The notes under the pieces were generated by a model that did not search any database, had not been told where the DNA came from, and saw only the letters and a program-made list of their open reading frames with translations. A DNA stretch of 64,000 nt from Nesterenkonia ebinurensis (lineage in GTDB: Bacteria; Actinomycetota; Actinomycetes; Actinomycetales; Micrococcaceae). This document shows positions 51,963 to 60,200 of this stretch, one piece after another. Where the stretch lies: positions 277,807 to 341,806 of the forward strand of contig NZ_VWNF01000041.1 of NCBI RefSeq assembly GCF_008711175.1. Direction: 5' to 3'. How positions within the stretch are numbered: position 1 is the stretch's first letter; every line of letters begins with the position of its first letter. Made by a program: the position numbers and the translations under genes.

Positions 51963-53828
51963 TCACTCCACGGTGACCGATTTGGCGAGGTTACGGGGCT
52001 GATCTACGTCATAGCCCTTCTCGGTGGCCAGGGCGCAGGCGAAGATCTGCAGCGGCACGGTGGTCAGCAGCGGCATCAGCAGCGGCTGAGTCTCGGGCAC
52101 GAAGAAGACGTTCTCCGAAAACTCGGTCACCGCATCGTCGCCATCTTCGGCCACGGTGATGGTCTTGGCCCCGCGGGCACGGACCTCCTGGATGTTGGAG
52201 ACCACCTTGCTGTGCAGGGAGTCCCTGCCCCGGGGTGAGGGCACCACCACAAAGACCGGCTGGCCTTCCTCGATCAGGGCGATCGGTCCGTGCTTGAGCT
52301 CCCCGGCAGCAAACCCCTCGGCGTGGATATAGGCCAGTTCCTTCAGCTTCAGGGCCCCTTCCATCGCTACGGGGAACCCGACATGCCGGCCTAAGAACAG
52401 CACCGACGGGGTCTGGGCCATACCCCGGGCCAGAGCCTTGATCGGCTCAGCTCCATCAAGAATGGTCTGAATCTTGCCCGGGATCTTATGCAGATCGGCC
52501 AGAATGTCGCTGATCTGCCCGCTAAACAGCTGGCCGCGCAGCTGAGCCAGATACAGGCCCAGCAGGTAGCTGGCGGTGATCATCGCAAGAAATGCCTTGG
52601 TCGAGGCCACCGCGATCTCCGGGCCAGCATGCAGATACAACACCGCATCAGACTCCCGCGGAATCGTAGACCCGTTGGTGTTGCAGATGCTCAAGGTCCT
52701 GGCCCCTTGTTCCTTGGCGTAGCGGACCGCCATCAGAGTATCCATCGTCTCCCCAGACTGGGAGATCGAGACCACCAGGGTGGTCTCATCGATGATCGGG
52801 TCCCGGTAGCGGAACTCGTGAGCCAGCTCCACCTCCACCGGGATCCGAGTCCAGTGCTCGATGGCATATTTGGCCACCGTGCCGGCATAGGCGGCAGTGC
52901 CGCAGGCCAGCACAATGATCTTGGAGGTCCGCTTCAGCTCCTCTGGGCTGATCCGCAGCTCATCCAGGGTCAGCTTCCCCGAGGCATCAGTACGGCCCAG
53001 CAGGGTGTCTTCGACTGCTTTGGGCTGCTCATGGATCTCCTTCTCCATAAAAGAGGCATAGCCGCCCTTCTCAGCAGCCGAGGCGTCCCAGTTGATGTGG
53101 AACCGTTTTCCCTCAGCCGGGGTGCCGTCAAAGTTGATGATCGCCACATCACCGGTGGTGATCGTCACGATCTGGTCCTGCTCCAGCTCCACCGCTTCCC
53201 GGGTGAAGTCGATGAACCCGGAGACGTCCGAGCCCAGGAAGTTCTCGCCCTCGCCCAGGCCGACCACTAGCGGGGAGTTCCGCCGGGCGGCCACCACCCG
53301 GTCCGGCGCCTCGGTGTGGACCGCCAGCAGGGTAAAGGCCCCGTCGAGTTCGTTGACCGCCTGCCGCATCGCCTCGGTCAGGTCCCCAGTAGCCTGATAA
53401 GCCTCGCCGAGCAGTTTGGCGGCCACCTCGGTGTCGGTCTGGGAGTCGAACGTGTGCCCGGCCGCCGAGAGCTTCTGCTTCAGCTCGGCGAAGTTCTCAA
53501 TGATCCCGTTGTGGATCACCGCCAGGCGCCCGTCGTCGCCGAAGTGCGGATGCGCGTTCTGGTCCGTGGGCCCGCCGTGAGTCGCCCAGCGGGTGTGCCC
53601 GATTCCCAACGAGGCTGGGACCAGCGGGGCGCCCTCGATCTCATCAATCAGATTCGCCAGCTTCCCTGACTTCTTCCGCGCCTCGATGGTGCCGCCGGCC
53701 ACTGTGGCCACACCGGCAGAGTCGTAGCCGCGGTATTCCAACCGCCGCAGCCCTTCCAAAAGCACATCCAACGCCTGATGCTCAGCAATCTTCTCCGGCA
53801 GCCCGATATAACCAACGATTCCACACAT
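51963..53828 (-). CDS. glmS: Glutamine--fructose-6-phosphate aminotransferase (isomerizing)
   Basis: GlmS makes glucosamine-6-phosphate for peptidoglycan. From ATG 53828 the protein has 621 residues. The nucleophile Cys2 is in MCGIVGYIGLPEKIAEH; HTRWATHGGPTDQNAHPH, SISQSGETMDTLMAVRYAK, EIAVASTKAF and the C-terminal DQPRNLAKSVTVE are all present. A longer frame to 54308 would displace the N-terminal Cys and is rejected. No glmS ribozyme is apparent in the 168-bp upstream gap. Confidence 0.97.
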   Translation of the reverse strand: MCGIVGYIGLPEKIAEHQALDVLLEGLRRLEYRGYDSAGVATVAGGTIEARKKSGKLANLIDEIEGAPLVPASLGIGHTRWATHGGPTDQNAHPHFGDDGRLAVIHNGIIENFAELKQKLSAAGHTFDSQTDTEVAAKLLGEAYQATGDLTEAMRQAVNELDGAFTLLAVHTEAPDRVVAARRNSPLVVGLGEGENFLGSDVSGFIDFTREAVELEQDQIVTITTGDVAIINFDGTPAEGKRFHINWDASAAEKGGYASFMEKEIHEQPKAVEDTLLGRTDASGKLTLDELRISPEELKRTSKIIVLACGTAAYAGTVAKYAIEHWTRIPVEVELAHEFRYRDPIIDETTLVVSISQSGETMDTLMAVRYAKEQGARTLSICNTNGSTIPRESDAVLYLHAGPEIAVASTKAFLAMITASYLLGLYLAQLRGQLFSGQISDILADLHKIPGKIQTILDGAEPIKALARGMAQTPSVLFLGRHVGFPVAMEGALKLKELAYIHAEGFAAGELKHGPIALIEEGQPVFVVVPSPRGRDSLHSKVVSNIQEVRARGAKTITVAEDGDDAVTEFSENVFFVPETQPLLMPLLTTVPLQIFACALATEKGYDVDQPRNLAKSVTVE

Positions 53829-53996
53829 GCCGGTCAGAATACCGTGAACAGCCCACCGCACCCTCCAGGCAGATGACGGCGCCTGATTGAGCCGAATGCA
53901 GCCCCGCTCACTTTGGCGCGCCTGAGGCGTTTGATGAGCGCAGGCAGAGCAACGCCGGGAGACGTGAGACATCCCACACTGGACTATGCTGAGGTG

Positions 53997-54371
53997 ATGA
54001 GCATTGCATCCGAACAGATCGAAGCGGTGGTCCGGCGCTACTACCAGTTGGTCGACGCCCAGGACCTGGCCCTGCTGGAGACTTTTCACGACGACGCCAC
54101 CTACAAACGTCCCGGATATGCGGAGTTCCGCGGCCATGATGAGCTGCGTGAGTTCTACTCCGGGGAGCGCATCATCGATGCCGGCGCCCACACCATCGGT
54201 CAGCTGTTCATTCACGGTCCCCATGCCGCAGTGGAGGGCAGTTTCACCGGCACCCTGAAGGACGGACGATCGGTAGAACTGGCCTTCAGCGACTTCTTCG
54301 ACCTTCAAGAGCGGGCCGGAGAGGTCCGCATCGCCGCCAGACGCACCTACTTCGACGACCAGCAGGTCTGA
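53997..54371 (+). CDS. SnoaL-like / nuclear transport factor 2 family protein
   Basis: The 124-aa protein starts at ATG 53997 with GAGG upstream. EAVVRRYYQLVDAQDLALLETFHDDATYKRPGY is the SnoaL/NTF2 cone-fold start; VEGSFTGTLKDGRSVELAFSDFF gives the sheet. Such proteins range from isomerases to orphan domains. The function here is unknown. It is 26 bp upstream of coaA on the same strand. Confidence 0.8.
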   Translation: MSIASEQIEAVVRRYYQLVDAQDLALLETFHDDATYKRPGYAEFRGHDELREFYSGERIIDAGAHTIGQLFIHGPHAAVEGSFTGTLKDGRSVELAFSDFFDLQERAGEVRIAARRTYFDDQQV

Positions 54372-54397
54372 GACCGCAGCCGCTGTAAAGTGGGTCT

Positions 54398-55435
54398 GTG
54401 CCCCATGAGCCGCAGACCCCTACCTCCCCTGTGCCGGTGCCTCCGGAGATCTCCGGGACGGCACCCTGGGCGGGCTCCCCTCCGGCAGACAACCAGGCGA
54501 CGTCGTACTCCCCTTTTGTGGAGCTGGGCAGATCCGCCTGGGCGCGGCTGGCGGAGTCCATTGAGCAGCCGCTGAACCAGGATGACGTGGACCGGCTGCG
54601 CGGTATCGGCGACCACCTTTCCCTGGAGGAGGTGGCCCAGGTCTACCTGCCGCTGTCCCGACTGCTGAACATCTACGTGGAGAATGCCGCCCAGCTGCGC
54701 GCGGCCACCAATGACTTCCTGGGCGAGTCCACCCGGCGCACACCGTTCATCATCGGAGTGGCTGGTTCGGTGGCGGTGGGCAAGTCCACCACTGCGCGGG
54801 TGCTGCAGGAGATGCTGCGGCGCTGGCCCTCCACACCGCGGGTGGAGCTGGTCACCACTGACGGGTTCCTATATCCGAACGCGGAGCTGCGCCGCCGCGG
54901 GATCATGGACCGCAAAGGCTTTCCGGAGGCCTATGATCGTCGCCGTCTGCTGCGCTTCGTCTCCGAGGTGAAGTCCGGCCGCCCGGAGGTCTCCGCCCCG
55001 GTCTACTCCCACCTGAAGTACGACATCATCCCAGGTGAGCACCACATTGTGCGCCGTCCTGATGTGCTGATCCTGGAGGGACTCAACGTGCTGCAGCCGG
55101 CCCGGGTGCGCGCTGATGGCACAGCGGGACTGGCGCTGAGCGACTTCTTCGACTTCTCGATCTACGTGGACGCTCGGCAGGCTCATATCCAGCAGTGGTA
55201 CGTAGAGCGGTTCATGCGCTGGCGACACGGGGCCTTCTCGGACCCTGAGGCCTATTTCCACCAGTACAGCCGCCTCACTGATGAGGAGGCTGTCACCCGC
55301 GCCACCGGCATCTGGAACCGGATCAACGGACCCAATCTGCGCGAGAACATCCAGCCCACCCGCTCCCGCGCCCGCCTGGTGATGTCCAAGGATGAGGAGC
55401 ACAGCGTCTCCCGGGTGCTGCTGCGGAAGGTCTGA
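54398..55435 (+). CDS. coaA: Pantothenate kinase, type I
   Basis: CoaA performs the first step of CoA synthesis. The 345-aa protein (GTG 54398) has an N-terminal tail of about 40 Pro-rich residues and then [16 protein letters not shown]. The P-loop is [56 protein letters not shown] and LEGLNVLQP follow. The length without the tail matches E. coli CoaA (316 aa). The stop overlaps the next ATG (TGATG). Confidence 0.96.
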   Translation: MPHEPQTPTSPVPVPPEISGTAPWAGSPPADNQATSYSPFVELGRSAWARLAESIEQPLNQDDVDRLRGIGDHLSLEEVAQVYLPLSRLLNIYVENAAQLRAATNDFLGESTRRTPFIIGVAGSVAVGKSTTARVLQEMLRRWPSTPRVELVTTDGFLYPNAELRRRGIMDRKGFPEAYDRRRLLRFVSEVKSGRPEVSAPVYSHLKYDIIPGEHHIVRRPDVLILEGLNVLQPARVRADGTAGLALSDFFDFSIYVDARQAHIQQWYVERFMRWRHGAFSDPEAYFHQYSRLTDEEAVTRATGIWNRINGPNLRENIQPTRSRARLVMSKDEEHSVSRVLLRKV

Positions 55436-56316
55436 TGCGCAGCCGGGATCTGTGGGCATTGTGCTGCCTGTGCGGCCTCGTGCTCTCTGGGTGTGCGCAT
55501 GCGGAGGATGAGCCCTCCGGGGCCGAACCGAGCAGAACGCAGGACCTCCAGGGTACGACGACGCCCGCTGAGCCCCGTGCCCAGAGCACGCTTCCGGTGC
55601 CCGACCCCACCCCGGAACCGCCTGAGCCGACCCGGGCCTCAGACCCCAGCTGGGACCCGGCTTCGATCCATGTGCTGGTGAACCGGCAGAATCCGTTGGA
55701 TCCGGTGGACTATACACCGGATGACTTGGTGGAGCTTGAAGTGCGCACCACGGTGGGAGGCCCGCTGTACCTGCGCGAGGAATCTGCCCAGGCACTGGAT
55801 GAGATGTTCAGCGAGGCTGCCGATCAGGGTGTGGTGCTGGCGGTGACCAGTGCGTACCGATCCTTCGACGGGCAGGCCCGGGTCTACTCCGACCGGCACC
55901 AGCATCTGGGCACTGAGGCCACTGATGAGTTCGCCGCCCGGCCCGGATACTCCGAGCACCAGACCGGTCTGGCGGTGGATGTCATCAGTATCGAGAACCC
56001 GGAGTGCATCCATGGAGACTGCTTCGACCGGACTCCAGAGTTCGCCTGGGTTCAGGAGAACTCTGCCGGTTATGGGTTCGTCATCCGGTACCCGGAGGGT
56101 GCTGAGCACATCACCGGCTTCGGCTATGAGCCTTGGCATCTGCGCTATGTGGGCCCGGAGACCGCAGCGGAGGTGGCGAAGGAGGACCTCACCCTGGAGG
56201 AGTACTGGGATCAGCCCGCCGCCCCCGACTATGACGAGCCGGAGCCGGATCTTGATCTCCTGCGCGGTGAACGTGCTGGCGCACAACACCAGGGCGTGGT
56301 TACGTGGGAGGATTAA
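55435..56316 (+). CDS. D-alanyl-D-alanine carboxypeptidase, VanY-type lipoprotein (M15B)
   Basis: The 293-aa lipoprotein has the lipobox LVLSGC (Cys near 20), a Pro/Glu-rich linker to about residue 70, and a VanY domain. Zinc ligands are in RPGYSEHQTGLAVDVIS (His and Asp) and YEPWHLRYVG (His), with ITGFG before. The enzyme trims the terminal D-Ala of stem peptides. The gene is coupled to coaA and followed by purB 3 bp later, so the three form an operon. Confidence 0.92.
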   Translation: MRSRDLWALCCLCGLVLSGCAHAEDEPSGAEPSRTQDLQGTTTPAEPRAQSTLPVPDPTPEPPEPTRASDPSWDPASIHVLVNRQNPLDPVDYTPDDLVELEVRTTVGGPLYLREESAQALDEMFSEAADQGVVLAVTSAYRSFDGQARVYSDRHQHLGTEATDEFAARPGYSEHQTGLAVDVISIENPECIHGDCFDRTPEFAWVQENSAGYGFVIRYPEGAEHITGFGYEPWHLRYVGPETAAEVAKEDLTLEEYWDQPAAPDYDEPEPDLDLLRGERAGAQHQGVVTWED

Positions 56317-56319
56317 GGT

Positions 56320-57726
56320 ATGACTCGCGTATCCTTTGCTGCCGCTGAACCTGCCATTGCCCTGGGCGCCCTGGAAGGCCGCTACCGCTCGGTGGTGGCC
56401 GCTTTGGTGGACCACCTGTCTGAGGCTGCGCTGAACCGCAACCGGATTCATGTGGAGGTCGAATGGTTCATCCATCTCTGCCAGGCCCAGGTGCTGCCCG
56501 GTCTGCCGCAGCTTACTGCTGAGCAGATCGCCGGGCTGCGCGGCATTGTGGAGGGCTTCGGGCCGGAGGAGATCACGGAGCTGGCTGCGATCGAGGCTGA
56601 GACCGTGCATGATGTCAAAGCCGTGGAGTACTTCATCGCTCGGCGTCTGGAGCCGCTCGGCCTGGGTGGGCTGAAGCCACTGGTGCACTTTGCCTGCACA
56701 TCGGAGGACATCAATAACCTGGCCTATGCGCTGGGAATCCGTGACGCCGTCACCCAGGTGTGGCTGCCCGCGGCCCAGGAAGCTGTGGCGGAGCTGGGTG
56801 AGTTGGCGGCGTCCTCGGCTGAGCTGCCGATGCTCTCACGCACCCATGGCCAGCCGGCCACCCCCACTACCCTGGGCAAGGAGATCGCGGTTTTCGTACA
56901 CCGGCTGAATCGGCAGTTGGGCCGGATTCAGTCCCAGGATTTCCTGGGCAAGATCAACGGTGCCACCGGCACCTACGCTGCGCATCTGGCGGCGGCCCCA
57001 GAGGCTGACTGGCCGGGAGTTGCGCGTCAGTTTGTGGAGAAGCTGGGGCTGACCTTCAACCCGCTGACCACTCAGATTGAGTCGCATGACTTCCAGGCGG
57101 AGCTCTACGCCGATGTGGCCCGGTTCAATCGGATTCTGCACGGGTTGTGCGTGGATGTGTGGAGCTATATCTCGATCGGCTTCTTCCGGCAGATCCCGGT
57201 GGCCGGGGCAGCCGGGTCTTCGACCATGCCGCATAAGGTCAACCCGATCCGGTTCGAGAACGCTGAGGCGAACTTGGAGATTTCCAACGCTCTACTGGAC
57301 ACATTGGGGGCCACCCTGGTGGAGTCGCGCTGGCAGCGAGATCTCACCGATTCCTCCGGACAGCGCAATATCGGCACCGCTCTAGGGCATTCAGTGCTGG
57401 CCCTCTCCAATGTGACCAAGGGCCTCAAGCAGCTGGACGTGGCCCAGGAGGTGATCGCCGCGGACTTGGACGCCAACTGGGAGGTGCTCGGCGAGGCCAT
57501 CCAGACCGTAATGCGCGCCGAGGCGATCGCCGGGGTTGAGGGGATGGAGGACCCCTATGAGCGGCTGAAGGAGCTGACCCGCGGCCGCCGCGTGGACGCC
57601 GAGAAGCTCAAGGAGTTCGTGGCCGAGTTGGGACTGAGCCCCGAGGCTGAGGCACGACTGAAGAACCTCACCCCCGCCGACTACACCGGCCTGGCCGCCG
57701 CCCTCGCCCAGGAGTTCGGCAAGTAG
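56320..57726 (+). CDS. purB: Adenylosuccinate lyase
   Basis: PurB works in two steps of purine synthesis. The 468-aa protein is of the E. coli type: ALEGRYRSVVAALVDHLSEAAL, FACTSEDINNLAYALGIR, LSRTHGQPATPTTLGKEIAV, and the fumarase-superfamily signature GSSTMPHKVNPIRFENAEANL with the catalytic Ser loop. It lies 3 bp after the VanY gene. Confidence 0.97.
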   Translation: MTRVSFAAAEPAIALGALEGRYRSVVAALVDHLSEAALNRNRIHVEVEWFIHLCQAQVLPGLPQLTAEQIAGLRGIVEGFGPEEITELAAIEAETVHDVKAVEYFIARRLEPLGLGGLKPLVHFACTSEDINNLAYALGIRDAVTQVWLPAAQEAVAELGELAASSAELPMLSRTHGQPATPTTLGKEIAVFVHRLNRQLGRIQSQDFLGKINGATGTYAAHLAAAPEADWPGVARQFVEKLGLTFNPLTTQIESHDFQAELYADVARFNRILHGLCVDVWSYISIGFFRQIPVAGAAGSSTMPHKVNPIRFENAEANLEISNALLDTLGATLVESRWQRDLTDSSGQRNIGTALGHSVLALSNVTKGLKQLDVAQEVIAADLDANWEVLGEAIQTVMRAEAIAGVEGMEDPYERLKELTRGRRVDAEKLKEFVAELGLSPEAEARLKNLTPADYTGLAAALAQEFGK

Positions 57727-57839
57727 GTCCAGTACAACGACGACGGCCGCCTGACGCTATCCCTCAGTGCTCGGCAACAGCTTCACAGAGCTGTATATCG
57801 ACACTAAAATAGGTACGTACCTACACCCAGGAGCGTGTT

Positions 57840-58022
57840 GTGACGACCATCAGTGCACGAGAATTCAACAAGGACGTCAGTGCCGCCAAGCGCGCTGCTG
57901 CGCACAGCCCGGTCTTCATCACTGATCGGGGCCGAACCTCCCATGTGCTGCTCACCGCAGAGGAGTACCAGCAGCTCGCAAGCGTGCGCAGCTCACTCGC
58001 CGAGGCCCTTGAGCATGGATGA
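57840..58022 (+). CDS. Phd/YefM-type antitoxin, C-terminus frameshifted
   Basis: The 60-aa reading frame shows a Phd/YefM DNA-binding start (MTTISAREFNKDVSAAKRAA, then SPVFITDRGRTSHVLLTAEEYQQLA). The usual toxin-binding end is not in frame. Instead MDEAGIGDFEPPRSR, which looks like that end, appears in another frame just after (from 58016). A one- or two-base slip near 58015 is the simplest explanation. The sequence GTACGTACCTAC upstream (about 57812) may be the operator. Confidence 0.7.
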   Translation: MTTISAREFNKDVSAAKRAAAHSPVFITDRGRTSHVLLTAEEYQQLASVRSSLAEALEHG

Positions 58023-58082
58023 AGCAGGGATCGGTGACTTCGAGCCGCCTCGCTCCAGGCACAACGCACCAGGCCGGAGCGT

Positions 58083-58193
58083 GACTCTTTCATCGCCGCC
58101 ACTGCGCTGACGAACAATCTCGGCATCGTGACACGCAACACCACCGACTTTCAGGACACCGGCGTCCAGTTGTTCAACCCCTGGGTCCCGTAG
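58083..58193 (+). pseudogene. Remnant of a VapC/FitB-type PIN-domain toxin (C-terminus)
   Basis: The frame 58083-58193 gives DSFIAATALTNNLGIVTRNT followed by TDFQDTGVQLFNPW, the standard C-terminus of PIN-domain toxins. The N-terminal two thirds with the first metal Asp are missing. The fragment GRS just upstream is offset by a frameshift. The pair is therefore a dead toxin-antitoxin locus. The following 234 bp to 58427 show no gene that I recognise. Confidence 0.78.
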
Positions 58194-58427
58194 GATTGCC
58201 CCAAACCCGCATCCCGCCATCTGATCACCCACCTGTCCCTGGGCAAGGACCGCCATGGACTTCTGCCCCGCCGGGAAGCCCGGCTGCCTGCATCCTCAGC
58301 CGTTGGCCGACGCTGCGGGACTCTCCCCAAACAGGAGTAATGCCACATCTGAGCTGAACCAGCAATTGGGCAAGATGATTGCCGCGAAGATCTCTGTCGA
58401 AGCCTGGGGGCGAAATAGACTTGTCAT

Positions 58428-59024
58428 ATGACTCGTCCAGAAGCTGACAAGCTGTATGCCCACGACGGGCGGAGCAACTGGGAGCGGCTGCAGGCCGGGG
58501 ACTGGTACCAGGCCGATGAGGAGATCCTCCAGCGGGCATTCGCCGCCCAGCGGATGGCCGCCGAGTACAGCGCTCTGGTCCAGCAGGGCCAGTACGACGA
58601 CGCCGCAGCCCGGCTTCCCCAGCTGATCGGAAACCTTGGCGAGGATGTCGCCATCAGGGCGCCGCTGATGGTCGACTACGGGGCGCATATGTCCATCGGG
58701 GACCGCACCTTCATCAACACGGGTCTGGTGGCCCTCGACGTCGCTCCGATCACCATCGGCGCTGACTGCCAGCTGGGCCCGAACGTCCAACTGCTCACAC
58801 CCATACACCCTCTGGAGCCCGGACCCCGGAGGGACAAATGGGAGTCCGCCCAGCCCATCACGATCCAAGACAACGTGTGGCTCGGCGGCGGCGTCACCGT
58901 CTGTCCCGGTGTGAACATCGGCGAGAACTCGGTGATCGGTGCGGGCGCGGTGGTCACCCAGGATATACCGGCCAATGTGGTGGTGGTGGGCAATCCTGCT
59001 CGGGTGGTCAAGCAGCTGGCCTGA
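58428..59024 (+). CDS. Maltose/galactoside O-acetyltransferase family (LacA/NodL/Maa)
   Basis: The 198-aa protein has the Maa N-terminal domain (DGRSNWERLQAGDWYQADEEIL) and a left-handed beta-helix of hexapeptide repeats (MSIGDRTFINTGLVALDVAPITIGADCQLGPNV). PIHPLEPGPRRDKWE precedes VWLGGGVTVCPGVNIGENSVIGAGAVVTQDIP. It acetylates sugars from acetyl-CoA; the exact sugar is unknown. It stands alone between the decayed toxin locus and a minus-strand hydrolase. Confidence 0.9.
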   Translation: MTRPEADKLYAHDGRSNWERLQAGDWYQADEEILQRAFAAQRMAAEYSALVQQGQYDDAAARLPQLIGNLGEDVAIRAPLMVDYGAHMSIGDRTFINTGLVALDVAPITIGADCQLGPNVQLLTPIHPLEPGPRRDKWESAQPITIQDNVWLGGGVTVCPGVNIGENSVIGAGAVVTQDIPANVVVVGNPARVVKQLA

Positions 59025-59035
59025 CCACCCCTGCC

Positions 59036-59203
59036 TCACTGCTCGTCGCCGTCGGCCTGCACCTCCGCGCCGACGATGAACATCCACTCCACGCCGAACT
59101 TATCTTTGGGGTCCCAGTGAGCGGCCTCCAGCGGAGTGGATATCTCGGCATCGGGGGCGAATTTCTCCCAGTCCCAAGACCTGGCACAGCCGACGCTGTC
59201 CAC
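59036..59203 (-). pseudogene. Probable C-terminal remnant of a VOC (glyoxalase/PhnB-like) protein
   Basis: The frame read leftward from 59203 ends with TPLEAAHWDPKDKFGVEWMF, close to the C-terminus of PhnB/3-demethylubiquinone-methyltransferase-like VOC proteins, where TDKFGVxWMF is typical. The N-terminal body is missing: the next gene's stop is at 59214. Only a GTG (59203) could start it. A short real gene of 55 aa cannot be excluded. Confidence 0.45.
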
Positions 59204-59213
59204 CCTGAGTGCT

Positions 59214-60116
59214 CTAGCCCACCTTTGCAGTACCTGAGGCCAGGAACTCCCGAATATGCTTCTCGACGCGGGGCCAGTCGCTGGTGAACCAGATGAGGTG
59301 GTGCTCCGCTGAGGTCTCCAGCAGAGAACTCTGCGGCAAGGCTTCGTGCAGGGTTTCAGCATGGCGGAAAGGCACCGAGCCGTCCCGTCGGCTGTGAATG
59401 ATGAGAGCAGGCTGTGCAGCTATCTCTTCCCGATGCTGGTCGAGCACCTCAAGATCGTTGCGGAACCCGGTCTGAGAGCGCATCCGGGAGAACAGCTCGA
59501 TCAGATCCGCGCGGTGCTCTGCGGAAACGTCGGCGAGGACCTCCTTGCTGGAGGATGTGGAGAGGCCGCCGAGCAGCGCTTTCAGCCCGAGAACCGGCAC
59601 CCTGCGCATAAGCTGCCGGACCATCGCCCATGTCCTGCGCTCTGTCACCGGAGAGAATACGCTGCGGGCGACCAAGCGGGCCAAGCGCCCTGGCCAGGGA
59701 AGCGAGCCGACGGAGGCCTGCAGAATCACCCGCTCCACCAGGTCTGGGCTGCATGCTGCCAGAGCAGTGGCGTAGGGCCCTCCCGCAGAGACTCCGACCA
59801 CCGCTGCCACGCGAGTGATCCCCAGGTGCTGCCACAGCTCAAGTATGGACTCAGCAAACTTCTCGGGCCCAGGGCCGGCGGTCAGCGACGTCTGACCATA
59901 TCCAGGGCGAGACACCACGAGCACCGAGTGATCCGCCTCGATGAACACCGCTTCACCCACCGCTAGGCCGGCGTGCATGTGCCCACCATGCAGAATCACG
60001 ACGACGCCGTCCCCGCGCCTTTCAAAGCGATACTCCACTGCGCCTGCGCTCAGTGCAGCAACGGCAGTCGGCCGCGCCATATCGTGGCCATCCCTCTCGC
60101 CTGAACTCTTCTCCAT
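59214..60116 (-). CDS. Alpha/beta hydrolase
   Basis: From ATG 60116 the product has 300 residues (ATG 60080 is an alternative; 60185 is unlikely). The fold is recognised by VVVILHGGHMHAGLAVG, the nucleophile elbow GVSAGG, and the C-terminal QPALIIHSRRDGSVPFRHAETL and AEHHLIWF with Asp and His of the triad. Specific activity is unknown. It is on the same strand as the VOC remnant below it and 84 bp from the ABC exporter's 3' end. Confidence 0.87.
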   Translation of the reverse strand: MEKSSGERDGHDMARPTAVAALSAGAVEYRFERRGDGVVVILHGGHMHAGLAVGEAVFIEADHSVLVVSRPGYGQTSLTAGPGPEKFAESILELWQHLGITRVAAVVGVSAGGPYATALAACSPDLVERVILQASVGSLPWPGRLARLVARSVFSPVTERRTWAMVRQLMRRVPVLGLKALLGGLSTSSSKEVLADVSAEHRADLIELFSRMRSQTGFRNDLEVLDQHREEIAAQPALIIHSRRDGSVPFRHAETLHEALPQSSLLETSAEHHLIWFTSDWPRVEKHIREFLASGTAKVG

Positions 60117-60200
60117 GCCCCTAATACTGCCTCCGGGGCTACGAGGGGACAATGGCTCGCAGGAATCAACCGAGTTCACGGTCAACCACTACGCAGCTTC

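Noticed and set aside
53829..53996. glmS ribozyme upstream of glmS
   Set aside because: The gap is short and no ribozyme core was recognised; the element is mainly from Firmicutes.
53829..54308. N-terminal extension of GlmS
   Set aside because: The catalytic Cys must be residue 2 after Met removal, so ATG 53828 is the start.
58194..58427. Small open frames in the gap before the acetyltransferase
   Set aside because: They overlap each other in both strands, with no ribosome sites or recognisable domains.
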